Positions 15,476 through 23,563 of a stretch of 64,000 nucleotides of DNA are shown piece by piece; positions within the stretch are counted from its first letter, which is position 1; every line of letters begins with the position of its first letter. A program made the translations under genes and the position numbers. Where the stretch lies: assembly GCA_016842005.1 (NCBI GenBank), contig JAENYD010000010.1, positions 1 through 64,000 on the forward strand, read 5' to 3'. The notes under the pieces were generated by a model. It was not told the DNA's origin. It worked only from the letters and a program-made list of their open reading frames with translations, and did no database searches. The stretch comes from Clostridium thermobutyricum. Its GTDB lineage: Bacteria; Bacillota; Clostridia; Ch29.

Positions 15476-17227
15476 TTATTTAATATTATACGCTTTGAGT
15501 TTCTGATAAAGCCCCGAACGGTGTATGCCCAACAATTCGGATGCTTTCTTCTTGTTCCCTCCCGTTTTCTTCAGCGCTGCCAGTATTGCCTGAATTTCAG
15601 CCTGCCTGACTATTTCATCCAGTCTTCCGGCCTGAGTTCCGCAACCCGCAACTTTTATGGTATCGCCGGCATCCATCCTTTTCTTCAAGGATAGCGGCAG
15701 GTCCTTTAATTCTATTATATTGCCGTCACACAAATTCACGGCCCGCTCCAATACGTTTCTCAGCTCCCTTACATTCCCGGGCCAGTTGTAGCTGTTGAAA
15801 CAATCGAAAACTTCCTCGGAAACCCCTTCTATCTGCAGATTGTTTTTATCGTTAAACTCTGACAAAATCCTTTCTATCAGATGCTTCAGGTCTTCCTTTG
15901 TTTCTCTTAACGGAGGAATATCGATGCGCACTACATTCAGTCTATAATATAAGTCTTCTCTGAATTCCCGCCGCTCCACCATCTTCTCAAGATTTTTATT
16001 GGTAGCTGCGATTACCCTGATATCCAGGTCAATAAGGTAATTCCCCCCTACCCGCTCAATTTCCCGTTCCTGCAGCACCCTGAGCAGTTTTGACTGCATT
16101 GCCAGAGGCATATCACCTATTTCATCCAGAAAGATTGTCCCCCCGTTGGCAAGTTCAAACTTCCCGGGTTTTCCTTCTGAAAGCGCTCCCGTAAAAGCGC
16201 CTTTTTCGTACCCGAACAACTCTGATTCCAGCAAATCTGCCGGTACGGCCGCACAATTCACCCTGATAAATGACCCGTAGCACCGGTAACTGGCATTATG
16301 GACAGCCTGTGCGAAAAGCTCCTTTCCCGTACCGCTTTCGCCACATATGAGCACGGTAGAATTTGTTTTTGCAGCCTTTTGTGCCAGTTCCACCATCTTT
16401 TTTCTTTTTTCGCTTACCGCAACAATATTGCTGAAATTGTACCTGGTCCCCGAAATTCTTTTCAGCTCGCCTTTGTAGTATTTAAGCTCGTCTTCCATCT
16501 TGTCAAGTTTCTGGACCAGGGCCCTCAATTCCTTTATGTCCTTGAACAATATCTTTTCTATGGCGCCAACTATATTGTCCCCTTCAAATATCGGGATACG
16601 CATAACAATCATTTTATTTTTGCCTGAATAGTGTATTTGCCCTATTTCAATACGGCCGGTCTCTATAGTATTAGGCAGTTTTGTATTCTCCGATATCTCC
16701 GTAATATGTTTCCCTTTCGCTTCTTCCTGTTTAATACCCAGAAATCTTGCGTATGATTTATTTATCATCGTAACTACAGCGTGTTTATCCACCACAACAA
16801 TGCCTTCATATGAATTTTCCAGAATGGTTTCCAGCGTTTTCAGCATGTCCTTTGTGTTTGCAAACTCTTCGACAAGGGCTTTAATATGGGTAAAATTTTG
16901 AATGACAGCTATTGCTCCCTGATATTCACCATCTTCGGTTATTGGGCTTATATTGGCCATTACTGAAGATTTGTTTATTCTTATATGTTTGTTTAGCTGG
17001 GGCTTCCCCATCTTCATATAGGTATCAAGCTGAAACGAATTGGGAATAACATCTTTCAGTATTAACCCGACAACGTCTTTTGCCTTAATCCCCAACATGT
17101 CCTCGGCTGTTCTGTTGAAAATTGTAATTATACCCTCTCTGTTCACGGCAATAACGCCATTTGCATGGGAATCGACCACAGCCTCCAGATACATAATATT
17201 TTTAGGATTTACCTGCTCCTCTCCCAA
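15476..17227 (-). CDS. Sigma-54-dependent activator with two PAS domains
   Basis: 583 residues: PAS at about 10-115, a second PAS at about 130-240, a short coiled linker, the AAA+ domain at about 265-500 (Walker A GESGTGKE, loop GAFTGA, Walker [10 protein letters not shown]), and a Fis-type helix-turn-helix at the end ([22 protein letters not shown]). The intact GAFTGA loop means it can open sigma-54 promoters. It sits directly upstream of the acd-etfBA-CoA transferase operon in the same direction and is its probable activator. The PAS ligands are unknown. Start uncertain: TTG or an ATG 11 codons in. Confidence 0.9.
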   Translation of the reverse strand: MGEEQVNPKNIMYLEAVVDSHANGVIAVNREGIITIFNRTAEDMLGIKAKDVVGLILKDVIPNSFQLDTYMKMGKPQLNKHIRINKSSVMANISPITEDGEYQGAIAVIQNFTHIKALVEEFANTKDMLKTLETILENSYEGIVVVDKHAVVTMINKSYARFLGIKQEEAKGKHITEISENTKLPNTIETGRIEIGQIHYSGKNKMIVMRIPIFEGDNIVGAIEKILFKDIKELRALVQKLDKMEDELKYYKGELKRISGTRYNFSNIVAVSEKRKKMVELAQKAAKTNSTVLICGESGTGKELFAQAVHNASYRCYGSFIRVNCAAVPADLLESELFGYEKGAFTGALSEGKPGKFELANGGTIFLDEIGDMPLAMQSKLLRVLQEREIERVGGNYLIDLDIRVIAATNKNLEKMVERREFREDLYYRLNVVRIDIPPLRETKEDLKHLIERILSEFNDKNNLQIEGVSEEVFDCFNSYNWPGNVRELRNVLERAVNLCDGNIIELKDLPLSLKKRMDAGDTIKVAGCGTQAGRLDEIVRQAEIQAILAALKKTGGNKKKASELLGIHRSGLYQKLKAYNIK

Positions 17228-17313
17228 ATCATATTTTTTAACAGTATCGTATCTGTTAATGATGCCTCACCCCTATCCCCCTATGCTGTTTTATAATCGC
17301 ACCGCTACTATAT

Positions 17314-17355
17314 ATTATATTAGCATTACTGCCATATGTCTATCTGTCTGGACAC
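17314..17355 (-). promoter_or_regulatory. Promoter of the sigma-54 activator overlapped by its own site
   Basis: Minus strand TAGACA, 17 bases, TATAAT: a good vegetative promoter at 17314-17342. The half-site TAGACAT over the -35 pairs with GTGTCCA six bases away, giving a third copy of the activator-site pattern (17336-17355). Binding here would block the -35, suggesting autorepression. Confidence 0.55.
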
Positions 17356-17421
17356 CCGGAAAATTTGCTTTGCCGGTTACCGTCTCTCCCGTTCCGGGTT
17401 AGCAGGGATTAGCCGGCAAAA

Positions 17422-17463
17422 TACAAAAACCCGCCTTCACCGGAACTAACCGGTAAAGGCAGG
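17422..17463 (-). terminator. Terminator after the PIN-domain fragment
   Basis: Stem CCTGCCTTTACCGG / CCGGTGAAGGCGGG with a six-base loop, followed on the minus strand by GTTTTTGTATTTT. Confidence 0.8.
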
Positions 17464-17483
17464 TTTGCCTTTATCTAATATCC

Positions 17484-17696
17484 TTAGTATTTTGATAAAA
17501 ATTCTGTTGGTGTTACTATTTCAGGACGGTCAATATCAACGACAACAAAATCTTTATCACCTGTTATGAGTACATCAACATCTTCCAATATTGCCGTTGC
17601 AAGAATAGGATAATCATATACATCCCGCATTGCCGGAAACTCATCCTTTTCAAGAAAGACAGGAGTATAAACAAGCTCATGCCGTGCAAACCTCAT
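17484..17696 (-). pseudogene. Truncated PIN-domain toxin remnant
   Basis: About 70 residues matching only the C-terminal half of PIN-domain ribonuclease toxins: RDVYDYPILATAILEDVDVLITGDKDF followed by IVTPTEFL. The N-terminal strand with the first catalytic aspartate is missing, and no antitoxin gene is adjacent, so it is probably a decayed toxin. It still has an ATG after GGGAGGGTTC, so a short product could be made. It lies downstream of the candidate Agr-controlled small RNA. Confidence 0.6.
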
Positions 17697-17721
17697 GAAC
17701 CCTCCCCCTTTGTCATGATAC

Positions 17722-17813
17722 AAAAAAGGTTCAAGCCCCGTCCGGGGAAGACGGGGCTTGAACGGATTATAAAGGGGTTTGTAAAGCAGTACAGGGGTAA
17801 TGATTCTCGCTGT
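17722..17813 (-). ncRNA. Candidate Agr-controlled small RNA (RNAIII-like)
   Basis: Predicted transcript of about 90 bases from a TATAAT at 17820-17825 to the strong hairpin GTTCAAGCCCCGTC / GACGGGGCTTGAAC (17729-17763) with six T after it. It has no open frame worth noting, but carries two unpaired C-rich patches (ATTACCCCTG and AAACCCCTTT) that could pair with GGGG-type ribosome binding sites. Two direct repeats of LytTR type lie just upstream of the promoter, next to the agr regulator gene. Expression and target pairing are inferred only. Confidence 0.5.
17729..17763 (-). terminator. Strong terminator hairpin
   Basis: Perfect 14-bp stem GTTCAAGCCCCGTC / GACGGGGCTTGAAC, seven-base loop, then CCTTTTTTG on the minus strand. 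It would end both read-through from the agr operon and the short RNA above. Confidence 0.88.
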
Positions 17814-17819
17814 GTTTAT

Positions 17820-17890
17820 ATTATAAACGAAAAAAAATAGAATTTCATCAGAAATTCCGTGAAAACGACCTTTATATGGCTGAAAACGAC
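17820..17890 (-). promoter_or_regulatory. Promoter with two LytTR-type direct repeats
   Basis: Two identical 10-bp repeats (GTCGTTTTCA on the minus strand, at 17860-17869 and 17881-17890) are separated by 11 bases, a 21-bp period as in AgrA and other LytTR operators. They lie 12 bases upstream of a weak -35 (ATGAAA, 17843-17848), which is 17 bases from a perfect TATAAT. A weak -35 next to an operator fits an activator-dependent promoter. Confidence 0.6.
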
Positions 17891-17892
17891 TT

Positions 17893-18642
17893 TTAGCTGC
17901 ATGAACAGGAACTTTGCCTAATCGAAGTTTCTATATCATTCACCTTTGTATAGGATAGCAGGGCAGTCTTTTCTATATTCTTGAACCTGATGGTGTACAG
18001 CTTCCGGCTGTAGTTCACTATCTTGTCCACATAGTAGATATTCACGATATAACTCCTGTGGGCCCTGAAGAACATCTCCCTGTCCAGGCGTCTTTCCAGG
18101 GCATTCAGGGAATCGTATGTCTCAAACTCTCCCCTGGCGGTAAATATGTTTGACTTGGGGTCTTCCCTTTCAACCATGACAATGTCCTGCTGGTCCAGGA
18201 ATATGATTTCCTCCCTGGTCTTGATGACTATCTTCTCCCTTCTCTTTTCCGAAGGGATGTTTACACCGGCATCCTTGATTTTTTTCAGTTTCATCATATT
18301 GCTGACCGTCTTCATGACCCTGACCCTGTCATAGGGCTTGACTATGTAATCGTATACGTAGAGCTTATAGGCATCCAGGGCATAACTGGTAAAGGCGGTG
18401 GTGACCACCACAAACACATCCGGGTCAATGGTCTTGATTATCTCTGTGGTGCTCAGCCCGTCCATGCCCGGGAGCCCGATGTCCATGAAAACCACATCCG
18501 GCGAAAGCTTCCTTACCATATTCACGGCAGTTACCCCGTCCGGGGCCCACCCCACTACCTCCACCTCTTCCATTTCCTTCAGCATTTCTTCAAGAAACCT
18601 GGCGTTTTCCTCCTGGTCTTCGCAGATCAATGCCCTCAGCAT
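17893..18642 (-). CDS. AgrA-type LytTR response regulator
   Basis: About 249 residues from the ATG eight bases after GGGAGG. Receiver domain with CEDQEEN and phosphoacceptor in VVFMDIGLPGMDG; the C-terminal LytTR DNA-binding domain covers about 145-245 (FFRAHRSYIVNIYYVDKI). It closes an operon of kinase, AgrB and AgrD, so it should be activated by the peptide-sensing kinase. Its operator may be the direct repeats found immediately past its stop codon. Confidence 0.88.
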   Translation of the reverse strand: MLRALICEDQEENARFLEEMLKEMEEVEVVGWAPDGVTAVNMVRKLSPDVVFMDIGLPGMDGLSTTEIIKTIDPDVFVVVTTAFTSYALDAYKLYVYDYIVKPYDRVRVMKTVSNMMKLKKIKDAGVNIPSEKRREKIVIKTREEIIFLDQQDIVMVEREDPKSNIFTARGEFETYDSLNALERRLDREMFFRAHRSYIVNIYYVDKIVNYSRKLYTIRFKNIEKTALLSYTKVNDIETSIRQSSCSCS

Positions 18643-18688
18643 GGGCATGCCTCCCTTCCCGGCATCCTGCAATTTCTGCCCTTACGGT

Positions 18689-18717
18689 GTTGAGGTGGAC
18701 TGTATGTCCACCTCAAC
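18689..18717. repeat. Hairpin between agrD and the regulator gene
   Basis: Perfect 12-bp inverted repeat GTTGAGGTGGAC / GTCCACCTCAAC with a five-base loop and no T run. It could stabilise or attenuate the upstream message, giving more peptide and processing enzyme than regulator. Confidence 0.6.
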
Positions 18718-18727
18718 GGCAGCACTA

Positions 18728-18856
18728 CTATTTCCTGAGCATTTCTGGAGTCTCTGGCTGGTACAGATAACTTAAACTTGCGCCACCTGCGAATGCTGCG
18801 GCTACCAGTGTGAGCAGTGTAGCCAAGATACCGAATACATTAGCTTTTTTCATCAT
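18728..18856 (-). CDS. agrD: AgrD-like cyclic lactone autoinducer precursor (serine type)
   Basis: A 42-residue peptide in the intergenic stretch between agrB and the regulator, with RBS AGGAGG. It has an amphipathic hydrophobic leader (KKANVFGILATLLTLVAAAF), a core ASLSYL, and the charged recognition tail YQPETPEMLRK, matching AgrD organisation. In the alignment with YxPxxP-tailed AgrD peptides the ring-forming cysteine, five residues before the tail tyrosine, is Ser27. The product would thus be an oxygen lactone SLSYL ring instead of a thiolactone. The start overlaps the agrB end by 17 bases. Confidence 0.85.
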   Translation of the reverse strand: MMKKANVFGILATLLTLVAAAFAGGASLSYLYQPETPEMLRK

Positions 18857-19478
18857 GCACACCTCCTCTTCTTTCTAACATGCGTTCAATACTGTTTGCC
18901 AGCCTGTAACCGGCGTCCGTGAGGGTGAACCCCTCCAGGGCAAGGCCGGTCACAAGGCTGAAATGGTACCAGCCTGTCCTGCCCTGTACAATATACATAG
19001 CGGCCAGGCACGCAAAGACGGTTCCCGCAAACACAAAGGACATCTTCCGGAACTTCGGCAGCTCCTCCTCCTTTATAAGCCGGTTGGGATTGTCCCTGGG
19101 GGAATATCTCCACAGGCTGTATACTACCAGGCCCGCTGCCGACAAAAGGTATGCCGTTCCCGCATCCCGGGGACAGGTATAAAGGTAACCGGCCGCATAG
19201 CCTGCCGCCGAAAGCATGAATACGCTCGATACATAACACCGGGGGTATGTGGAAAAGTGCACCCCTCCCGCCATCATCCTCATGGCGGAAAAGACAAGGG
19301 CCACCGCCACCACCTCTTTGAACAGTCCCAGGGCAAGGCCTATAAGGACAACCGATATAAATTCGACAATAGTGCCCAGGACAGCCTGGAGCCCGTAGCT
19401 TATCACCTCTGTGTACTCCTGCCCCCTGCCGGACCGCCGCACTATGACCTCAGCCATCCTGTCGCTTATCCCTTTCAT
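18840..19478 (-). CDS. agrB: AgrB-type peptide-processing membrane protease
   Basis: About 212 residues, with several membrane segments and the catalytic pair GGVHFSTYPRC, where His and Cys are seven residues apart as in AgrB cysteine proteases. It cuts the AgrD tail and closes the ring at the membrane. Start taken at the ATG eight bases after GGGGAGG; a GTG three codons earlier overlaps the RBS. It overlaps the kinase gene by 29 bases and agrD by 17. Confidence 0.92.
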   Translation of the reverse strand: MKGISDRMAEVIVRRSGRGQEYTEVISYGLQAVLGTIVEFISVVLIGLALGLFKEVVAVALVFSAMRMMAGGVHFSTYPRCYVSSVFMLSAAGYAAGYLYTCPRDAGTAYLLSAAGLVVYSLWRYSPRDNPNRLIKEEELPKFRKMSFVFAGTVFACLAAMYIVQGRTGWYHFSLVTGLALEGFTLTDAGYRLANSIERMLERRGGVHDEKS

Positions 19479-20337
19479 GCCCGCCACCTCCCCGGGGAAG
19501 CTCCACCAGCACCCTTACCCCTTTCCCCGGGCCGCTGGCAACTTCCACCCTTCCATTATACATGTCCACAATGTCCTTTACCACATAAAGCCCCATCCCC
19601 CGGCTTTTCCCCTCTTTGGTGCTCACCCCCGGCTCAAATATCCTCTCCAGGACTTCCTCCCTTATATGGCCGGGGTTCTTGATATCCATGAATATGCCGC
19701 TGCTGTCGCTGTAAAGCAGGAGAGAAACCTTCCTGTCCTCTGTTCCGGCTTCCTCCGCCCCTTCTATGGCATTGTCCAGGAGGTTCCCCAGTATCCTGGA
19801 AAGGTGTATAACCTTTATTTTCCCGTTTTCAAACTCCCCCTGTATGTCGTACTCCAGGCCCACTCCCCGGCTTTTCGCCAGGTGCAGTTTTGCGGTGACA
19901 ATGGCGGAGATAACCGGGCTGGAGATGTCCAGGAGCTCGTTTGCCTGGATGATTTCCCCCGTGAGGTCTTCCAGGTATCTCAGGGCGGAAGGGTATTTCC
20001 CCTTCAGTACGAGGGAGTAGATTATCTGCATGTGGTTGTTGAAGTCGTGGCGCTGCCCCCTCAGCACCTCGTTAAGGGCCCTGATATGCCTGCTGTTGGC
20101 CTCCTGCACCTCCAGCTCCCGCTTCTTCAGTGCCATATTGAACAGCTTGCTCACGGATATGACTGTTACCACTGTAAGGACCATCACTATATAAAGCAGG
20201 TAAGGTACTATTCTGAGGATGACTTCAATCTGGTACCCCGTGTGCCCGCTGAGAAACAGGCTCTGGAATATGACAATTAGCACAATTGACTGTGTCAGGA
20301 TAATACATATGATATAAAAGATGTTTATATCAAGCAT
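19450..20337 (-). CDS. AgrC-like GHKL sensor histidine kinase
   Basis: About 295 residues with two N-terminal membrane segments only (IFYIICIILTQSIVLIVIF and IVPYLLYIVMVLTVVTVI), a histidine in GQRHDFNNHMQIIY, and ATPase boxes GNLLDNAIEGAEE, and GMGLYVVKDIV. Classic AgrC has six segments; here the sensor is shortened and the adjacent small membrane protein may supply the rest. It should phosphorylate the LytTR regulator of this operon. Confidence 0.85.
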   Translation of the reverse strand: MLDINIFYIICIILTQSIVLIVIFQSLFLSGHTGYQIEVILRIVPYLLYIVMVLTVVTVISVSKLFNMALKKRELEVQEANSRHIRALNEVLRGQRHDFNNHMQIIYSLVLKGKYPSALRYLEDLTGEIIQANELLDISSPVISAIVTAKLHLAKSRGVGLEYDIQGEFENGKIKVIHLSRILGNLLDNAIEGAEEAGTEDRKVSLLLYSDSSGIFMDIKNPGHIREEVLERIFEPGVSTKEGKSRGMGLYVVKDIVDMYNGRVEVASGPGKGVRVLVELPRGGGGHERDKRQDG

Positions 20338-20815
20338 CTGCCTTCCCTTCTTCACAGGTGGACACATCAATGACCTTAAAGTCATATTTGCGGCACAACA
20401 GGACTATAACAAGCATCATGAGCTGCTCGGGTACGGACAGGCCTATCCTGATCCAGACATTGCTCAGCACTGTTTCATAGGGTATTCTTTTCATAACCAG
20501 AGGGAGGTAAAGGGTGTCCAGGACACCCAGGAACACGGCAAATCCGAGGAGAACTCCCGGAAACACCACCTGCCATCTATACCTCAAGATTACTTTTATC
20601 AGGATGATAGCAGTAAATGTCTGCAAGACTATATGTACCCCGTAGACAAAGGGGAGCGCCCTGATAAAATAGGAGCACAGGGCCTGAAATACGGCAAATA
20701 TCCCCAGCTTCTTCAAATCAGGCCTTACCCCGACAAAGGTAAATCCCATCAGATTGATCAGAAAAGCCTCCGGTATGCTCACAAACACCACTGCCTGCCA
20801 CGGCATTACATCCAT
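20330..20815 (-). CDS. Membrane protein, first gene of the agr operon
   Basis: About 161 residues with four to five hydrophobic segments and no catalytic motif (for example GIFAVFQALCSYFIRALPFVYG, VVFPGVLLGFAVFLGVLD). Family not recognised. Its stop overlaps the kinase gene start, so both are translated together. Since the kinase has only two membrane segments, this protein may be a separated sensor part of the peptide receptor; that is inference. It starts 32 bases after cheW. Confidence 0.75.
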   Translation of the reverse strand: MDVMPWQAVVFVSIPEAFLINLMGFTFVGVRPDLKKLGIFAVFQALCSYFIRALPFVYGVHIVLQTFTAIILIKVILRYRWQVVFPGVLLGFAVFLGVLDTLYLPLVMKRIPYETVLSNVWIRIGLSVPEQLMMLVIVLLCRKYDFKVIDVSTCEEGKADA

Positions 20816-20847
20816 ATTCACTACCCCCCAAACCCCTTTAATAGTTT

Positions 20848-21303
20848 TTACTGCGAAATCTGCTGCAGTTCCCGCTTCTCGCCTTCTGTAAGAACCTTCT
20901 TCACATCCAGGATTATTATAAGCCTTCCGTCCAGTTTACCTATACCATCTATGTACTGCCTGTCAATATTCACTACCGCATCCGGGGCCTCTTCTATCTT
21001 TTCTCCGGGTATTCTCAGCACTTCATCCACCTGGTCAACCATCAGACCCAGCTGCTTGCCTCCCATGTTGACAATGATTACCCGGGTAACATCGCTTATA
21101 TCCCTGCATGCCAGTTCAAATCGCCTGTTCAGATCTATAATGGGTACCACGCTGTCCCTGTAGTTTATGATCCCTTCGATAAAACCGGGTGCATCAGGCA
21201 CTTTGACTGTTTTCCGGTACCGGATAATCTCCTTGACACTGAGAATATCAATACCGAATTCCTCATCTCCCAGTTTGAAAACGACAAGCTGCCGCTCTGC
21301 CAT
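20848..21303 (-). CDS. cheW: CheW-like chemotaxis coupling protein
   Basis: 151 residues covering one CheW domain: LVVFKLGDEEFGIDILSVKEI, IINYRDSVVPIIDLNRRF, VIIVNMGGKQLGLMVDQVDEVL. It couples chemoreceptors to the kinase CheA at the inner membrane face. No other chemotaxis gene is adjacent. It lies just upstream of the agr operon with a 32-base gap, so read-through is possible. A perfect 16-bp palindrome TTGTAATATATTACAA (21332-21347) sits in its upstream region and may overlap the promoter. Confidence 0.93.
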   Translation of the reverse strand: MAERQLVVFKLGDEEFGIDILSVKEIIRYRKTVKVPDAPGFIEGIINYRDSVVPIIDLNRRFELACRDISDVTRVIIVNMGGKQLGLMVDQVDEVLRIPGEKIEEAPDAVVNIDRQYIDGIGKLDGRLIIILDVKKVLTEGEKRELQQISQ

Positions 21304-21354
21304 TTTATCCCTCCCCTGTTTTATCTATATTGTAATATATTACAATTAAAATTC

Positions 21355-22632
21355 CTAGTTAAATTTTAACAATTTCTGATTATCCACGACAAGTTTCCCC
21401 TTTTTTATAACTTTATCAACGTGATTTATCCCGAAATGATAGGGCATGTACTGTATATTGGGCACATCCAGCACTACCACGTCCGCCTTCTTGCCCACTT
21501 CGATGCTGCCGGTTTCTTTTGCCCTCCCCACCGCATGGGCACCGTTAATGGTGGCTGCAGTTATTACCTCTTCGGGGGTCATTTTCATTTTGAGACAGGC
21601 AAGGCTCATTATCAACTGGATATTCTCGGTGGGACAGCTGCCGGGATTATAGTCGGTGGCCACAGCCAGCGGCAGACCCATATTTATCATATCCCTGGCC
21701 CGGGCATATTTCCCGGTATACAGGTTGAAGGAAGTACCGGGAAGCAGCACTGCTATTACCCTGTTTGCTTTCATCATTTCCAGGCCCCTGTCGGAAGCAG
21801 CCAAAAGGTGTTCGGCCGACACTGCACCTACCTCTCCCGCCAGTTCGGCCCCTCCGACGGGCTCAATCTCATCCGCATGAACCTTGAGCCCGTAGCCCAT
21901 TTCCCGGGCCCTGGCAAGGATTTTCCTGCTCTCCTCCACCGAAAAAACACCTTTCTCGCAAAAGACATCGCAGAATTCCGCCAGTTTCAGCCTGATAACC
22001 CGGGGCATTACCTCTTCTATCAAATAGTCGATATAACCTCCCCTGTCGTCCCTGTATTCTTCCGGGATTGCATGGGCACCCATAAAAGTGGACACAATGT
22101 CGACAGGGTGGGTATCGTTTAGCTCCTTTGCCACCCTCAGGCATTTTATCTCATCATCCAGGTTGAGACCGTATCCGCTTTTGGCTTCCACCGTGGTGGT
22201 GCCGTGAAGCAGCATAATATCCAGGCTTTTCCTGGCCTTCTCCAGCAACTGTTCCTCGGAAGCAGCCCTTGTATCCCTTACCGTGCTCAAAATCCCTCCG
22301 CCACGGTTCAGGATCTCCAGGTAAGATACCCCCTCCAGCTTCATGGCCAGCTCTCTTTCCCTGGAACCCCCGTGAACCAGGTGGGTATGGCTGTCTACAA
22401 AACCCGGCACCACGGTTTTACCCGTTGCATCTATTATAAGGGTGTCAGGTCCTGTTTCAATCTCTCCTGGAATGGACTCCTTACCTATCCCCACGATTCT
22501 GTCCCCTTTTATGGCAACCCATCCGTCTTCTATGAGTATGTCGTAGGACATCTCCTTTCCCCTTCTGGGTCTTTCGGAACCGGCGCAGGTCGCAAGCTGT
22601 GAAGCATTTTTGATCAGAATATCGACTTCCAT
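21355..22632 (-). CDS. hutI: Imidazolonepropionase
   Basis: 425 residues of the amidohydrolase superfamily. The metal site FVDSHTHLVHGGSRE, the later KVHADEIEP and ATDYNPGSCPT regions and the length all match HutI, which opens imidazolone-5-propionate to N-formimino-L-glutamate in histidine degradation. It follows ftcD by 19 bases. The earlier enzymes HutH and HutU are not in the window. Confidence 0.95.
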   Translation of the reverse strand: MEVDILIKNASQLATCAGSERPRRGKEMSYDILIEDGWVAIKGDRIVGIGKESIPGEIETGPDTLIIDATGKTVVPGFVDSHTHLVHGGSRERELAMKLEGVSYLEILNRGGGILSTVRDTRAASEEQLLEKARKSLDIMLLHGTTTVEAKSGYGLNLDDEIKCLRVAKELNDTHPVDIVSTFMGAHAIPEEYRDDRGGYIDYLIEEVMPRVIRLKLAEFCDVFCEKGVFSVEESRKILARAREMGYGLKVHADEIEPVGGAELAGEVGAVSAEHLLAASDRGLEMMKANRVIAVLLPGTSFNLYTGKYARARDMINMGLPLAVATDYNPGSCPTENIQLIMSLACLKMKMTPEEVITAATINGAHAVGRAKETGSIEVGKKADVVVLDVPNIQYMPYHFGINHVDKVIKKGKLVVDNQKLLKFN

Positions 22633-22651
22633 CAAAGCTCCTCCCCAAAAT

Positions 22652-23548
22652 TTATTCGTGAATCCTTTTCTCCAGAACCTGGTCCATGCTGAAATCCTTA
22701 AGCCTCAGGTAATAAGCGGCACAGTCCATCAGGGCTTCCATAGGCACAAGCCCTACTATCTCGCTGCCAACCACATTCACCCCATACCTGCCGGCTTCGA
22801 TACGGATAAGTTCAAAGGCAGTATATAAAGCGCTTTTCTGAAAATCGACCATGTTCATGGAGACCTGAACCCTGTTTTTCCCCTCCAGCATAACCCCCAT
22901 GGCTTTCACATATCTCAGTCCGCCGCTTATATGCCTGACCCTCTTTGCAATGGCATTGGCAATTTCAATATCCCCGGTATCCAGTTCAACATTGTAGGCC
23001 ACCAGAAAGCTTCTGGCTCCCACCGCTGTAACTCCCGCTTTCGGATGCACTTCTGCGGGGCCGAAGTCCGGCTTCCATGCTTCATCTTTGATCTTCTCGA
23101 AAAACCCTTCATATTCTCCCTTTCTGATAGCCGAAAGATTTTTCCTGTGAGGCTGCGTAGCCGCCTCTTCGTAAAGGTACACCGGTATGCCCAGTTCCTC
23201 CCCTATTCTCCTGCCCAGCTCCCTGGAATACCGGACACATTCCTCCATGGTAACCTCCGAAATCGGTATAAAGGGAATAACATCGGTGGCTCCCATGCGG
23301 GGATGCCCCCCTTTATGCTTCGACATGTCTATAAGCCCGGCAGCCTTTCTGGCAGCATTAAAAGCCGCCTCCACCACCTTTTCCGGTTCTCCGGCAAAGG
23401 TAACCACCGCCCTGTTGTGGTCTGCATCCACCGAATAGTCCAGCAGCTTGACACCCTGAAAGTTCCTTATTTCATCCACTATCTGCTCAACAACCTGTAA
23501 ATCCCTGCCCTCGCTGAAGTTGGGTACACATTCGATTATTCCGGGCAA
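22652..23548 (-). CDS. ftcD: Glutamate formimidoyltransferase
   Basis: About 298 residues, the transferase domain alone without the cyclodeaminase part. IIECVPNFSEGRD at the start, VDADHNRAVVTF, KHKGGHPRMGATDVIPFIP are the family signatures. It transfers the formimino group from formiminoglutamate to tetrahydrofolate, linking histidine breakdown to the folate pool (fhs is at 48148). Start: a TTG well spaced after GGAGG is preferred; the ATG of that same GGAGG stretch lacks an RBS. Repeat copy C ends exactly at this RBS. Confidence 0.93.
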   Translation of the reverse strand: MPGIIECVPNFSEGRDLQVVEQIVDEIRNFQGVKLLDYSVDADHNRAVVTFAGEPEKVVEAAFNAARKAAGLIDMSKHKGGHPRMGATDVIPFIPISEVTMEECVRYSRELGRRIGEELGIPVYLYEEAATQPHRKNLSAIRKGEYEGFFEKIKDEAWKPDFGPAEVHPKAGVTAVGARSFLVAYNVELDTGDIEIANAIAKRVRHISGGLRYVKAMGVMLEGKNRVQVSMNMVDFQKSALYTAFELIRIEAGRYGVNVVGSEIVGLVPMEALMDCAAYYLRLKDFSMDQVLEKRIHE

Positions 23549-23563
23549 TCCGCACACCTCCAT

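Noticed and set aside
17484-17723. Working PIN toxin-antitoxin pair
   Set aside because: The N-terminal catalytic half of the PIN domain is missing and no antitoxin frame is present.
19411-20280. 289-codon plus-strand frame opposite the agr kinase
   Set aside because: Shadow of the GHKL kinase, which shows all its ATPase boxes on the other strand.
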